Assembly: GCA_027460585.1 (NCBI GenBank)
Contig: JAPZAP010000052.1
Location: 1-64,000 of the forward strand
Direction: 5' to 3'
From: Candidatus Methanoperedens sp.
GTDB lineage: Archaea; Halobacteriota; Methanosarcinia; Methanosarcinales; Methanoperedenaceae
DNA length: 64,000 nt
Positions 7,059-15,151 of this stretch are shown piece by piece; positions within the stretch are counted from its first letter, which is position 1; each line of letters opens with the position of its first letter. A program made the position numbers and the translations under genes. The notes beneath the pieces were generated by a model. It saw nothing but the letters and a program-made list of their open reading frames with translations, searched no databases and had not been told where the DNA came from.

Positions 7059-7155
7059 AGGATTATATTAATCCTGCATATATAGGGCAACAATCAAATT
7101 CTATTTGATGGTTTGAAACTTTGTTTTAATAATTTGAGACAGTAAAAGTTTCAAA
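7059..7155. promoter_or_regulatory. Three perfect palindromes between the GNAT gene and truD
   Basis: AGGATTA-TAT-TAATCCT lies at 7059-7075 and overlaps a TATA-like TTATATTA. ATCAAAT-TCT-ATTTGAT lies at 7093-7109. TTTGAAACTTT at 7112-7122 pairs with AAAGTTTCAAA at 7145-7155, ending 5 bp before the truD ATG. All arms are exact. The first could be an operator on a promoter; the third could form a leader hairpin controlling truD translation. Confidence 0.45.
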
Positions 7156-7160
7156 TTTTC

Positions 7161-8453
7161 ATGGAGGACATAATTATTTCAGATGAAACGATAGGGATCA
7201 GTCTCTACTGCACCAAAACTCCGGGGATTGGCGGTGTTATACGCCAGGAAATCGAGGATTTTTTTGTTGAAGAACTCACGAACAGGATTGAAAACACGAA
7301 TGGGCAATACCTGATAGCAGAGCTGACAAAGAAAAACTGGGATATCCACCATCTTGTGCGCGACCTCGCCCGGATATTGAGGATCAGCCAGTCACGCTTT
7401 GGCTGGGCAGGAACAAAAGATAAACGTGCCATTACAAAACAGAAAATATGTATCTGGGATTTGAGCGAAGCTGAACTTGCAAAGGTGAACTTAAAAGACA
7501 TTGAATTAAAACCAATAGGTCGATCAAATAAGAAAGTGAGTCTCGGAGACCTCTGGGGAAATCGTTTCAGGATAACGATCCGAAATATTGAACTCTCACC
7601 TGAGGAAACCCGCGCCCGAGTAGATACCATAACTAAAGAACTCGAAATTGGCGCCCCCAATTTCTTCGGGGTGCAGAGGTTCGGGGAAAACAGGCCTGTG
7701 ACGCACGTAGTTGGTGAAGCGATGCTTCGGGGAGAGATCAAAGAGGCAGCGCTTACCTATATTGCAAGACCTTTTCCCGAAGAAAATGAGGAAATCAGGA
7801 AAGCTCGCCAGTTCGTATGGGAAACAGGGGATTTTAAGGAAGGACTGAAAATATATCCTATTCATTTCCAGTATGAAAGAGCTATGATGAACCATCTGAT
7901 CGCTCATCCCGATGATTATGCGGGAGCTTTTAGGGCTTTGTCGCCAAAATTGATGGAACTGTTCCTGCATGCATACCAGTCGTATATTTTTAACAGGATA
8001 TTGAGCAGGCGCATTGAATCCGGCATGTCTATTGATGAGGCTTTTGACGGGGATATCGTATGTTTCAAGAATGAAATGGGATTGCCGGATCATTCCCGGC
8101 TCCAGAAAGTAACGTTTGGTAACCTTGACGGTATAAATAACCTGGTAAACCGGGGACGGGCATTCGTGACTGCGCCTATTGTGGGATACGACACCCAGTT
8201 CGCGCAGGGCGCTACTGGTGAGATCGAGCAGGCGATCGTTGCTGAATTGAAAGTTGATCTTGAAGGTTTCAAAGTACCGACTATGCCTGAGTTATCATCA
8301 AAGGGTTTGCGCCGTGAGATAATCGTGCCTTTTAAACCGGAATTGAGCGTTGAAGAGGATGAACTCAATATCGGGAAAACGAAAGTTGTACTTGGATTTT
8401 CATTGCAAAAGGGAAGTTATGCGACTACGATTTTGAGAGAGTATATGAAGTAA
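7161..8453 (+). CDS. truD: tRNA pseudouridine(13) synthase TruD
   Basis: This 430-residue enzyme converts a uridine to pseudouridine in tRNA (position 13 in the bacterial enzyme; archaeal members may act at other sites). The catalytic motif is AGTKDKRA, with the nucleophile Asp87. NFFGVQRFG (near residue 173) is the second TruD signature, and LFLHAYQSYIFNRIL belongs to the family core. The length fits archaeal and eukaryotic TruD/Pus7, longer than the E. coli protein because of an inserted TRUD domain (about residues 168-380). The start ATG follows a long inverted repeat. purA follows after 47 bp. Confidence 0.95.
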   Translation: MEDIIISDETIGISLYCTKTPGIGGVIRQEIEDFFVEELTNRIENTNGQYLIAELTKKNWDIHHLVRDLARILRISQSRFGWAGTKDKRAITKQKICIWDLSEAELAKVNLKDIELKPIGRSNKKVSLGDLWGNRFRITIRNIELSPEETRARVDTITKELEIGAPNFFGVQRFGENRPVTHVVGEAMLRGEIKEAALTYIARPFPEENEEIRKARQFVWETGDFKEGLKIYPIHFQYERAMMNHLIAHPDDYAGAFRALSPKLMELFLHAYQSYIFNRILSRRIESGMSIDEAFDGDIVCFKNEMGLPDHSRLQKVTFGNLDGINNLVNRGRAFVTAPIVGYDTQFAQGATGEIEQAIVAELKVDLEGFKVPTMPELSSKGLRREIIVPFKPELSVEEDELNIGKTKVVLGFSLQKGSYATTILREYMK

Positions 8454-8500
8454 ATCAGGTAAACTTATCATATTTCCCGCAGATAAAGAATGAAAAATAT

Positions 8501-9766
8501 ATGTTCACAATAATCACAGGCGCTCAGTTCGGGGACGAAGGAAAAGGAAAGATAGTGGATATGATGGCATGCGAATATGATGTTGTCGCAAGGTTCCAGG
8601 GCGGCGATAATGCAGGCCATACAGTTGTCGCAGAAGGCAAGACCTACAAACTGCATCTTATCCCATCCGGAGTGCTTTTCGGCGCGCGCCTCCTGATCGG
8701 GCCGGGTACTGTGATGAATCCCGGGATATTGATGGAAGAGCTTGCCATGCTCTCGGAAAATGGCGTTGAAGTGCCGCCCTCAAGGCTTGGCATCGATGCC
8801 AAGACAAGCATAATAATGCCATATCATGTAGCGCTTGATGGTCTTCGTGAATCAAAACGCGCCGTGAAAATAGGAACCACGAACAGGGGAATCGGTTTTG
8901 CCTATGTCGATAAAGTGGGGCGAGAAGAGATACAGATGGCGGATATTGCGGACAGGATTCGTTTCCTGCAGAAGCTTGATGAAATAGCCCCTCTTAAAGA
9001 GAACGCCATTAAAGAAATGGGGGGAGACCCAAAGATAGCCCGCTCAGAAGTTCAGGAGTATCTCAAGATCGGACAAAGATTGAAACCTTATATCACCGAT
9101 GTTTCAAAAGAGATTAACCAGGCGCTAAAGGAAGGTAAAAAAGTCCTTGCCGAAGGGGCGCAGGGAACGCATCTTGATATAATTCACGGAACGCAAAAAT
9201 TCGTCACCTCTTCAAGCACAGTAGCAGGTTCGGCGTGTGCTGCCCTAGGTGTTGGGCCAACTAAAGTGAATGAAGTTCTGGGAGTTGTAAAAGCTTACAT
9301 CACAAGAGTCGGGGAAGGTCCTCTTCCCACAGAGCAGAAAAATGAAACAGGCGAGCACCTGCGCGAGAAAGGCGGGGAATTCGGGACAACGACCGGCCGT
9401 CCCAGGAGATGTGGATGGTTTGACATGCCTCTCGCGCAAAAAGCCATCAATCTCAATGGATATACGTCCATGGCTCTCACTAAACTGGACGTACTTTCAG
9501 GTCTTGATCCTGTAAAACTTTGCACAGGATATGAACTGGATGGAAAGAAACTCGATTATATGCCAGAGCTTTCCCATGATGTCGCAAGGTGCAAGCCTAT
9601 CTATGTCGATATCCCTGGATGGCATGAAGATATCTCGAATACCGAGGATTTTACTGACCTTCCTGAAAACGCAAGGGAGTATGTGCAAAAGCTTGAAGAT
9701 TTAATGGGCGTTAAAATAAAATATATATCTGTGGGGCCGGGCCGAAAGCAAACTTTTATGAAATAG
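8501..9766 (+). CDS. purA: Adenylosuccinate synthetase
   Basis: This enzyme joins IMP and aspartate with GTP hydrolysis, the first step from IMP to AMP. The N-terminal GAQFGDEGKGK P-loop contains the catalytic Asp12, and GGDNAGHTVV supplies His40. IGTTNRGIGFAYVDKVGR matches the GTTxRGIGPAYxDK region, with Phe at the usual Pro, and TTTGRPRRCGWFD matches the C-terminal signature. At 421 residues it is the full-length type, not the shortened form found in some archaea. No Shine-Dalgarno site is obvious at 8501. Confidence 0.96.
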   Translation: MFTIITGAQFGDEGKGKIVDMMACEYDVVARFQGGDNAGHTVVAEGKTYKLHLIPSGVLFGARLLIGPGTVMNPGILMEELAMLSENGVEVPPSRLGIDAKTSIIMPYHVALDGLRESKRAVKIGTTNRGIGFAYVDKVGREEIQMADIADRIRFLQKLDEIAPLKENAIKEMGGDPKIARSEVQEYLKIGQRLKPYITDVSKEINQALKEGKKVLAEGAQGTHLDIIHGTQKFVTSSSTVAGSACAALGVGPTKVNEVLGVVKAYITRVGEGPLPTEQKNETGEHLREKGGEFGTTTGRPRRCGWFDMPLAQKAINLNGYTSMALTKLDVLSGLDPVKLCTGYELDGKKLDYMPELSHDVARCKPIYVDIPGWHEDISNTEDFTDLPENAREYVQKLEDLMGVKIKYISVGPGRKQTFMK

Positions 9767-9881
9767 GAATTTCAGGCGTGTGCCGCCACAAACCTTTTTT
9801 CCATTTGACATATGTTGAATAGTTCACTCAATTGAACCACAGTTCATTGTATTAAACGCAAGTTCAGTATAGATGACTATT

Positions 9882-10223
9882 CTATGAAAATAATTCCAAA
9901 AGTTGTTGCTTTATTTCTTCAATTTTTCCTTCTTTTAACCGTGCAACAACTTTTCTTACAATATTTTTTTCAACCGTATATAGCGAGTCAATTTTTACAA
10001 AGCTTGGTTCTATGTCAATAGTCCCTTCTGCCACGTCATCTTTCAGTATTATTAAATCCCATTTTCTATCTCTGCCTCTGGATGTTATCCTCAGTAACAC
10101 AATGTCAATGGATTCTTCATTATATTCTGAATTGCTAATCACCAAAGCTGGTCTGAACTTTGCCTCTTTCAAGTTGCTATAGGAAAAATCAACGAGTACA
10201 ACGCTTCCCTGTTTTAGTCTCAT
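9882..10223 (-). CDS. MazF/PemK-family toxin
   Basis: This 113-residue protein starts MRLKQGSVVLVDFSYSNLKEAKFRPALVIS, the typical PemK/MazF opening in which the basic residue before PALVIS contributes to catalysis. It continues with a VLLRITS strand and an IEPSFVKIDSLYTV segment. MazF-like toxins cleave mRNA. The AbrB-type antitoxin gene lies 6 bp upstream in the same direction. The pair is inserted between the housekeeping genes purA and the VAT ATPase, opposite in strand. Confidence 0.85.
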   Translation of the reverse strand: MRLKQGSVVLVDFSYSNLKEAKFRPALVISNSEYNEESIDIVLLRITSRGRDRKWDLIILKDDVAEGTIDIEPSFVKIDSLYTVEKNIVRKVVARLKEGKIEEIKQQLLELFS

Positions 10224-10229
10224 TTTGTA

Positions 10230-10448
10230 TTATTCCTTGGTGATTCTTTTAGCTGCGTATTCTTTCCAGGCATCATCTTCGTTTTCCCAGTCGATTTTTT
10301 TAGGCAGTATATCCACTTTTTGAAGTATGACCTTCCCGGTTTCGATGGTCACATCGAGATAATCGCCTACATCAATATTTAATTTCTGCCGAATAGACTT
10401 TGGAAGTGTTAATAGTCCTTTTGATGATACTTTTACTAATTCGCTCAT
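10230..10448 (-). CDS. AbrB/SpoVT-type antitoxin
   Basis: This 72-residue protein carries the swapped-hairpin AbrB domain: VKVSSKGLLTLPKSIRQKLNIDVGDYLDVTIETGKVILQK. The C-terminal tail (EDDAWKEYAAKRITKE) would contact the toxin. It precedes the MazF-like gene by 6 bp, the usual antitoxin-first order, and probably represses its own promoter. Confidence 0.87.
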   Translation of the reverse strand: MSELVKVSSKGLLTLPKSIRQKLNIDVGDYLDVTIETGKVILQKVDILPKKIDWENEDDAWKEYAAKRITKE

Positions 10449-10668
10449 GTCTTAGATGTTAGAATTCTAAGATATTAAGCTTTTCGTGGAGCCTTAATTT
10501 CATCCTGAGAACATATTTTATTTCCGTTGCCCATCTCTGCTATCTTTATGGTCTTTGTTGATACCTTCAGGTCTCCAACCAACGAACCGCAACGAACTTA
10601 TGTTGAAATGGTTCTCATTTTATTCAAAAGTTGGACTTTCATGCCACCAAGCCAAGGGTTGATGTGTG

Positions 10669-10828
10669 CGAAATTCCGAGGCTGTCAAAAAGTTTGGTGT
10701 TGGGGGCTATCATAAAATATTTGAAAATAAAAAACCGCAGATGAACGCGGATGAACGCAGATTTATGATAGCGTATTTACGATTTATAATATTGTAACAC
10801 CAAAAGATTTGACACCCACGAAATTCCG
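10669..10828. mobile_element. Small palindromic element with nested CGCAGAT repeat (MITE-like candidate)
   Basis: The 140 bp between two copies of CGAAATTCCG (10669-10678 and 10819-10828) have imperfect terminal inverted repeats of 24 bp, about 18 of which match (10679-10702 against 10795-10818). A perfect internal inverted repeat GCTATCATAAA/TTTATGATAGC lies at 10706-10716 and 10762-10772. Its interior holds three CGCAGAT-like words at 10-11 bp spacing. The flanking 10-bp direct repeat could be a target-site duplication. There is no ORF inside. The rest of the gene-free stretch 10449-10916 shows nothing recognisable. Confidence 0.5.
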
Positions 10829-10916
10829 TTAAGCTTTTCTTCAAGTAAAAACTATCTATAATTGTGCGACTTTTCAAGAGAATTCATGAAATGAAACTTG
10901 TACTACAGGGGGCAAC

Positions 10917-13184
10917 ATGGAACAATCAATCAGGTTGAAAGTAGCTGAAGCAGACCAGCGGGACGTAGGGAAAGGAATTGTCAGGATAGATGAGAAGTTC
11001 CGAAACGACATAGGGCTCAATATATTTGATGTTGTTGAATTAAAAAGTGAAGAACGATCAACATCTGCGATCGTGGGAAGGGCATATCCGCAGGATGAAG
11101 GGCTTGATGTCATAAGAATGGACGGGCTGATTCGCACAAATGCCCGGACAAGCCTTGGGGAATATGTGGAAGTGGCAAAAGCGAATTGGAAAGAAGCAAA
11201 AAAGGTCACGCTTGCCCCTGTTACGCAAAATATCCATATTTACGCTCCCAGTGAAAGCCTTCGTGCGATATTCCATAACAGGACAGTCTCAAAAGGCGAT
11301 ATCATTTCAACCACAAGCGTGCGGCGGCCGAGAGAATCTTTTGGCAATGATGTTATGTTCGAGCAGGTATTCCCGGAATTCTTTGGAGGTTCATTTGGTC
11401 TTGGTGAGATAAAACTCCATGTTGTTGCGACCTCACCTTCGGGAATAGTAAAGATCACCGATGTTACCGAAGTGGAACTCCTTCCTGAAGCAGTAGCTCT
11501 TCCCCAGGAAATACCTGAAGTAATGTATGAAGACCTCGGAGGCATAAAACCAGCGCTCAGTAAGATCAGGGAAATAATAGAACTGCCTCTTAAACATCCG
11601 GAGCTTTTCAGCCGCCTCGGGATCGATGCGCCAAAAGGAGTGCTTTTGCATGGTCCGCCGGGGACAGGAAAAACCATGCTGGCAAAAGCAGTTGCCAATG
11701 AAAGCGAAGCGTATTTTATTACAATAAACGGGCCTGAGATAATGTCCAAATATTATGGGGAAAGTGAGCACAAATTACGTGAGGCTTTTGATGTAGCTGA
11801 GAAAAATGCCCCTGCTATAATATTTATCGATGAAATAGACAGCATCGCCCCGAAGCGCGCCGAAGTGACTGGCGAAGTTGAACGGCGCGTCGTAGCGCAG
11901 CTTCTTTCTCTCATGGATGGGCTAAAATCAAGGAAGAATGTGATTGTCATTGGCGCGACTAACCGGCCCGAAGCACTTGATATGGCGCTTCGCCGCCCGG
12001 GCAGGTTTGACCGCGAGATAGAACTTCGTGCTCCCGATCGTGAAGGGAGGTTTGAGATATTCCAGATACATACACGGGGGATGCCACTTGAGGAGGACGT
12101 GAAACTTGATGACCTTGCCGATCGGACATATGGTTTTGTGGGCGCCGATATCGCAGCTTTATGCCGTGAAGCAGCAATGACCTCGCTTCGCCGGGTGCTT
12201 CCTGAAATAGACCTTGAGCAGAAAGAAATTCCTAAAGAGACACTTGATAAGCTGGTTATTAAAGGTTCAGATTTTGAAGATGTGATGAAAGAAGTCCAGC
12301 CCTCAGCGCTTCGGGAAATACTATTTGAAATACCCAACGTTTCCTGGAATGACATCGGAGGGCTTGAAAATGTGAAAGAACTGCTGTCCGAGGCTGTGGA
12401 ATGGCCTCTGAGGTACGGTGAATCATTCAAGCGGATAGGTGTTGAAGCTCCCAAAGGGGTTCTTCTCTACGGGCCGCCAGGCACTGGAAAGACACTTCTT
12501 GCAAAAGCCATCGCGAACGAAAGTGAGGCAAATTTTATTACCGTTAAGGGGAGCGATATTTTATCGAAATGGTATGGCGAATCGGAAAAGCATATCGCCG
12601 AGATCTTCAAGAAAGCGCGGCAGGTTGCGCCTGTTATCATATTCCTTGATGAGCTTGATGCTCTTGCTCCGGTGAGGGGTTCGGCTGAGGGTGAGCCGCA
12701 TGCCACAGAAAGGATCGTCAATCAATTACTTTCGGAACTTGACGGTCTTGAGGAACTCAGGGGTGTCGTTGTAATAGGTGCGACGAACAGGCCTGATATA
12801 ATCGATCCTGCCCTTCTTCGACCCGGAAGGTTCGATGAAATGATCCTTGTGCCTGTTCCCGATCCAAAGACAAGATCTGAGATATTTAAAGTCCATACGA
12901 AGAAGATGGCACTTGCCGATGACGTAAATACAGGACAGCTTGTAAGGATAACTGAAAATTTCACCGGCGCGGATATAGCGTCAGTATGCAAGAAAGCTGG
13001 ACGCTTTGCCATGCGTGAGAACATCAACGCCGAAAAAGTGAACCAGAAGCATTTCCTTTCTGCCGTTGAAGATACTGGCCCTTCAGTGACGCCGGATATT
13101 ATGAGCTATTATGAAAAGCTAAAGGATGAATTGAGAAAGAAGCGCTCAAAACAGATAGAGCTAAGTCCAGGGATATATGCATAA
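10917..13184 (+). CDS. cdc48: VAT/CDC48-family AAA+ ATPase
   Basis: This 755-residue protein unfolds substrates, probably feeding the proteasome. It has an N-domain (about 1-190) with double-psi barrel features and two AAA+ modules. D1 has Walker A GPPGTGKT at 246-253 and Walker B IIFIDEID with D305/E306. D2 has Walker A at 519-526 and Walker B IIFLDELD with D578/E579. Pore loops are KYYGESE and KWYGESE, the D2 aromatic pair (Trp-Tyr) being typical of archaeal VAT. AGGGGG at 10907-10912 is a ribosome site for the ATG. The length is close to that of Thermoplasma VAT. Confidence 0.95.
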   Translation: MEQSIRLKVAEADQRDVGKGIVRIDEKFRNDIGLNIFDVVELKSEERSTSAIVGRAYPQDEGLDVIRMDGLIRTNARTSLGEYVEVAKANWKEAKKVTLAPVTQNIHIYAPSESLRAIFHNRTVSKGDIISTTSVRRPRESFGNDVMFEQVFPEFFGGSFGLGEIKLHVVATSPSGIVKITDVTEVELLPEAVALPQEIPEVMYEDLGGIKPALSKIREIIELPLKHPELFSRLGIDAPKGVLLHGPPGTGKTMLAKAVANESEAYFITINGPEIMSKYYGESEHKLREAFDVAEKNAPAIIFIDEIDSIAPKRAEVTGEVERRVVAQLLSLMDGLKSRKNVIVIGATNRPEALDMALRRPGRFDREIELRAPDREGRFEIFQIHTRGMPLEEDVKLDDLADRTYGFVGADIAALCREAAMTSLRRVLPEIDLEQKEIPKETLDKLVIKGSDFEDVMKEVQPSALREILFEIPNVSWNDIGGLENVKELLSEAVEWPLRYGESFKRIGVEAPKGVLLYGPPGTGKTLLAKAIANESEANFITVKGSDILSKWYGESEKHIAEIFKKARQVAPVIIFLDELDALAPVRGSAEGEPHATERIVNQLLSELDGLEELRGVVVIGATNRPDIIDPALLRPGRFDEMILVPVPDPKTRSEIFKVHTKKMALADDVNTGQLVRITENFTGADIASVCKKAGRFAMRENINAEKVNQKHFLSAVEDTGPSVTPDIMSYYEKLKDELRKKRSKQIELSPGIYA

Positions 13185-13213
13185 TATTATAAAATAATAA
13201 ATTGCGGGGGTTT

Positions 13214-14221
13214 ATGATAAAGGAAGGAGTTTTATTCGAGAAGTTGCCTGACAATAAGGTAAAATGCCAGGTTTGTTCCCACCGATGTATTATCGCAGAT
13301 GGAAAATTTGGGATTTGCAGGACAAGGCAGAATAAGAATGGAAAGATTTACACTCTGATATATAATACCGTTTCAAGTGAAGCTGTTGACCCGATCGAGA
13401 AAAAGCCCCTGTATCATTTCATGCCCGGAACGCTTTCTTATTCTCTTGGCTCGATAGGGTGTAATTTCAGGTGCCAGCATTGCCAGAACTGGAACATATC
13501 GCAGGTGACGCCTGGAGAGTCTTATACGATGGAAATAACCCCGGAGGCTGCTATCAAACGGGCGCTGGCATCAGGTTCAAAGTCGATCTCATGGACTTAC
13601 AACGAACCCGCCATCTGGCATGAATATACGTATGACAGCGCCGTACTTGCCAAAATTGCGGGTTTAAAAACGATATATGTGACCAACGGCTTTATTACTC
13701 CAGAAGCGCTTCGGCGCATTGCTCCTTATCTTGATGCATATCGTGTTGATATCAAATCCTTCTCGGATGATTTCTACAGGAAAATATGCGGTGCAAAACT
13801 TGCGCCAGTTCTTGAATCCACAAAGCTTGCAAAAGAGTTGGGGATGCATATTGAAACTGTAACGCTTGTAATTCCTTCGAAGAACGATTCACCCGAAGAG
13901 ATCACACAGATCGTGCGCTGGGTGCATGAAAATCTGGGAGTTGACACTCCAATGCATTTTACGAGGTTCCATCCAATGTATAATATGGATGATCTTGAGC
14001 CAACGCCAGTGGACACTCTTGAAATGGCTTATGAAATAGCAAAAAAAGTTGGTATGAGGTTTGTATATCTGGGAAATGTGGCAGGGCACAGGTATGAGAA
14101 CACTTATTGCCCGAAGTGCAATGCTTTGCTGATTGACCGAATGGGGTACAGGGCGAGTGAAGTCAGGATAAAGGATGGAAAATGCCCGGAGTGCGGGGAG
14201 AGCATAGCGATCGTGGAATAG
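13214..14221 (+). CDS. amrS: AmmeMemoRadiSam-type radical SAM enzyme (AmrS family)
   Basis: This enzyme belongs to the radical SAM family formerly annotated as pyruvate-formate-lyase activating enzyme-like. The 4Fe-4S motif is CNFRCQHC. An N-terminal Cys cluster (CQVCSHRC and GICRTR) and a C-terminal zinc-ribbon-like pair (CPKCNALL, CPECGES) flank the barrel. The family co-occurs with AMMECR1 and Memo proteins; neither is in this window, and the substrate is unknown. I take the ATG at 13214, close behind a GGGGG stretch. A TTG at 13202 in the same frame would add four residues. Confidence 0.85.
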   Translation: MIKEGVLFEKLPDNKVKCQVCSHRCIIADGKFGICRTRQNKNGKIYTLIYNTVSSEAVDPIEKKPLYHFMPGTLSYSLGSIGCNFRCQHCQNWNISQVTPGESYTMEITPEAAIKRALASGSKSISWTYNEPAIWHEYTYDSAVLAKIAGLKTIYVTNGFITPEALRRIAPYLDAYRVDIKSFSDDFYRKICGAKLAPVLESTKLAKELGMHIETVTLVIPSKNDSPEEITQIVRWVHENLGVDTPMHFTRFHPMYNMDDLEPTPVDTLEMAYEIAKKVGMRFVYLGNVAGHRYENTYCPKCNALLIDRMGYRASEVRIKDGKCPECGESIAIVE

Positions 14222-14231
14222 TGATCTTCGA

Positions 14232-15140
14232 TCACAATTTTTCCAGATATCTTTCAGCAGAAACAGCAGCTATCGCCCCGTCACCCACAGCTGTCGTTAT
14301 CTGGCGAAGAGGAGTAACCCTGCAATCACCTGCAACAAATATCCCTTTAACTGATGTTTCCATTTTATCATTTGCGATTATAAATCCCCACTCATCTTTT
14401 TTAACATCTGCATATGCGGTATTGGGGATCAAACCCACATATATGAACACACCGTCTGTTTTTAATTCTGATGTGGCATTTGTCTTTACGTTCCTTAAAA
14501 TGACCTTCTCGACTATTTTTTTCCCCACTATCTCTTCAAGTATGCAATCCCAGACAAAACTGATCCTGGGATTTGAAAATGCATGCTCCTGGTTTATCTT
14601 TTCTGCTCGAAGCTCGTTGCGCCTGTGCACTATAGTGACCTTTTTTGCCATCTTTGTAAGATAAATGGCTTCAGTTATGGCTGAATCTCCTCCGCCGATA
14701 ACTACAACTTCCTTATCCCTGAAAAAAAAACCATCGCATGTGGCGCAATAGGAAACACCTCTTCCTGTGAAATCAATTTCCCCTTTTACACCGAGCTTTT
14801 TTGGGGTGGTACCGGAAGCTATTATGACAGACTTTGTCTCTATGTCGCCTTCTGATGTCTTAACAGTCTTGGTTTTTCCATTGTCTTCAATTGAACTCAC
14901 TTCAAACAGGGTTTTCATTTCAAGCCCGAATTTACGGGCTTGTTCTTCGAATTTACTTGCAAGGTCTGCACCTGATATCTCAAGAAAACCCGGAAAGTTC
15001 TCAACGAGATCAGTAACTATGATCTGGCCTCCTATTCCCATTTTTTCAATAAGGACTGCATCAAGCATGGCTCTTTTTACATATATGCCTGCAGTCAGGC
15101 CTGCAGGACCTCCTCCGATTATTACGACGTCATGTACCAT
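14232..15140 (-). CDS. trxB: Thioredoxin reductase
   Basis: This 302-residue flavoprotein passes electrons from NAD(P)H through FAD to a CxxC pair. FAD binding is shown by GGGPAGLTAGIY (residues 9-20), the redox pair is CATC (C132 and C135), and the second nucleotide-binding loop is VIGGGDSAITEA. The C-terminal VKGIFVAGDCR segment completes the FAD site. It lies 11 bp downstream of AglB on the same strand and converges with the radical SAM gene, with only 10 bp between stops. Confidence 0.93.
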   Translation of the reverse strand: MVHDVVIIGGGPAGLTAGIYVKRAMLDAVLIEKMGIGGQIIVTDLVENFPGFLEISGADLASKFEEQARKFGLEMKTLFEVSSIEDNGKTKTVKTSEGDIETKSVIIASGTTPKKLGVKGEIDFTGRGVSYCATCDGFFFRDKEVVVIGGGDSAITEAIYLTKMAKKVTIVHRRNELRAEKINQEHAFSNPRISFVWDCILEEIVGKKIVEKVILRNVKTNATSELKTDGVFIYVGLIPNTAYADVKKDEWGFIIANDKMETSVKGIFVAGDCRVTPLRQITTAVGDGAIAAVSAERYLEKL

Positions 15141-15151
15141 ATTTGTTCATC

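Noticed and set aside
9767-9881. tRNA or small-RNA gene after purA
   Set aside because: No cloverleaf arms or TTCGA-type loop could be found; none was seen elsewhere in the window either, though a covariance search was not possible.
10527-10715. A 62-codon frame in the gap before the VAT ATPase gene
   Set aside because: It has no recognisable features and runs into the palindromic element.
11753-12454. A 233-codon minus-strand frame inside the VAT gene
   Set aside because: It is antisense to the conserved AAA+ domains and has a Ser/Arg-rich shadow composition.
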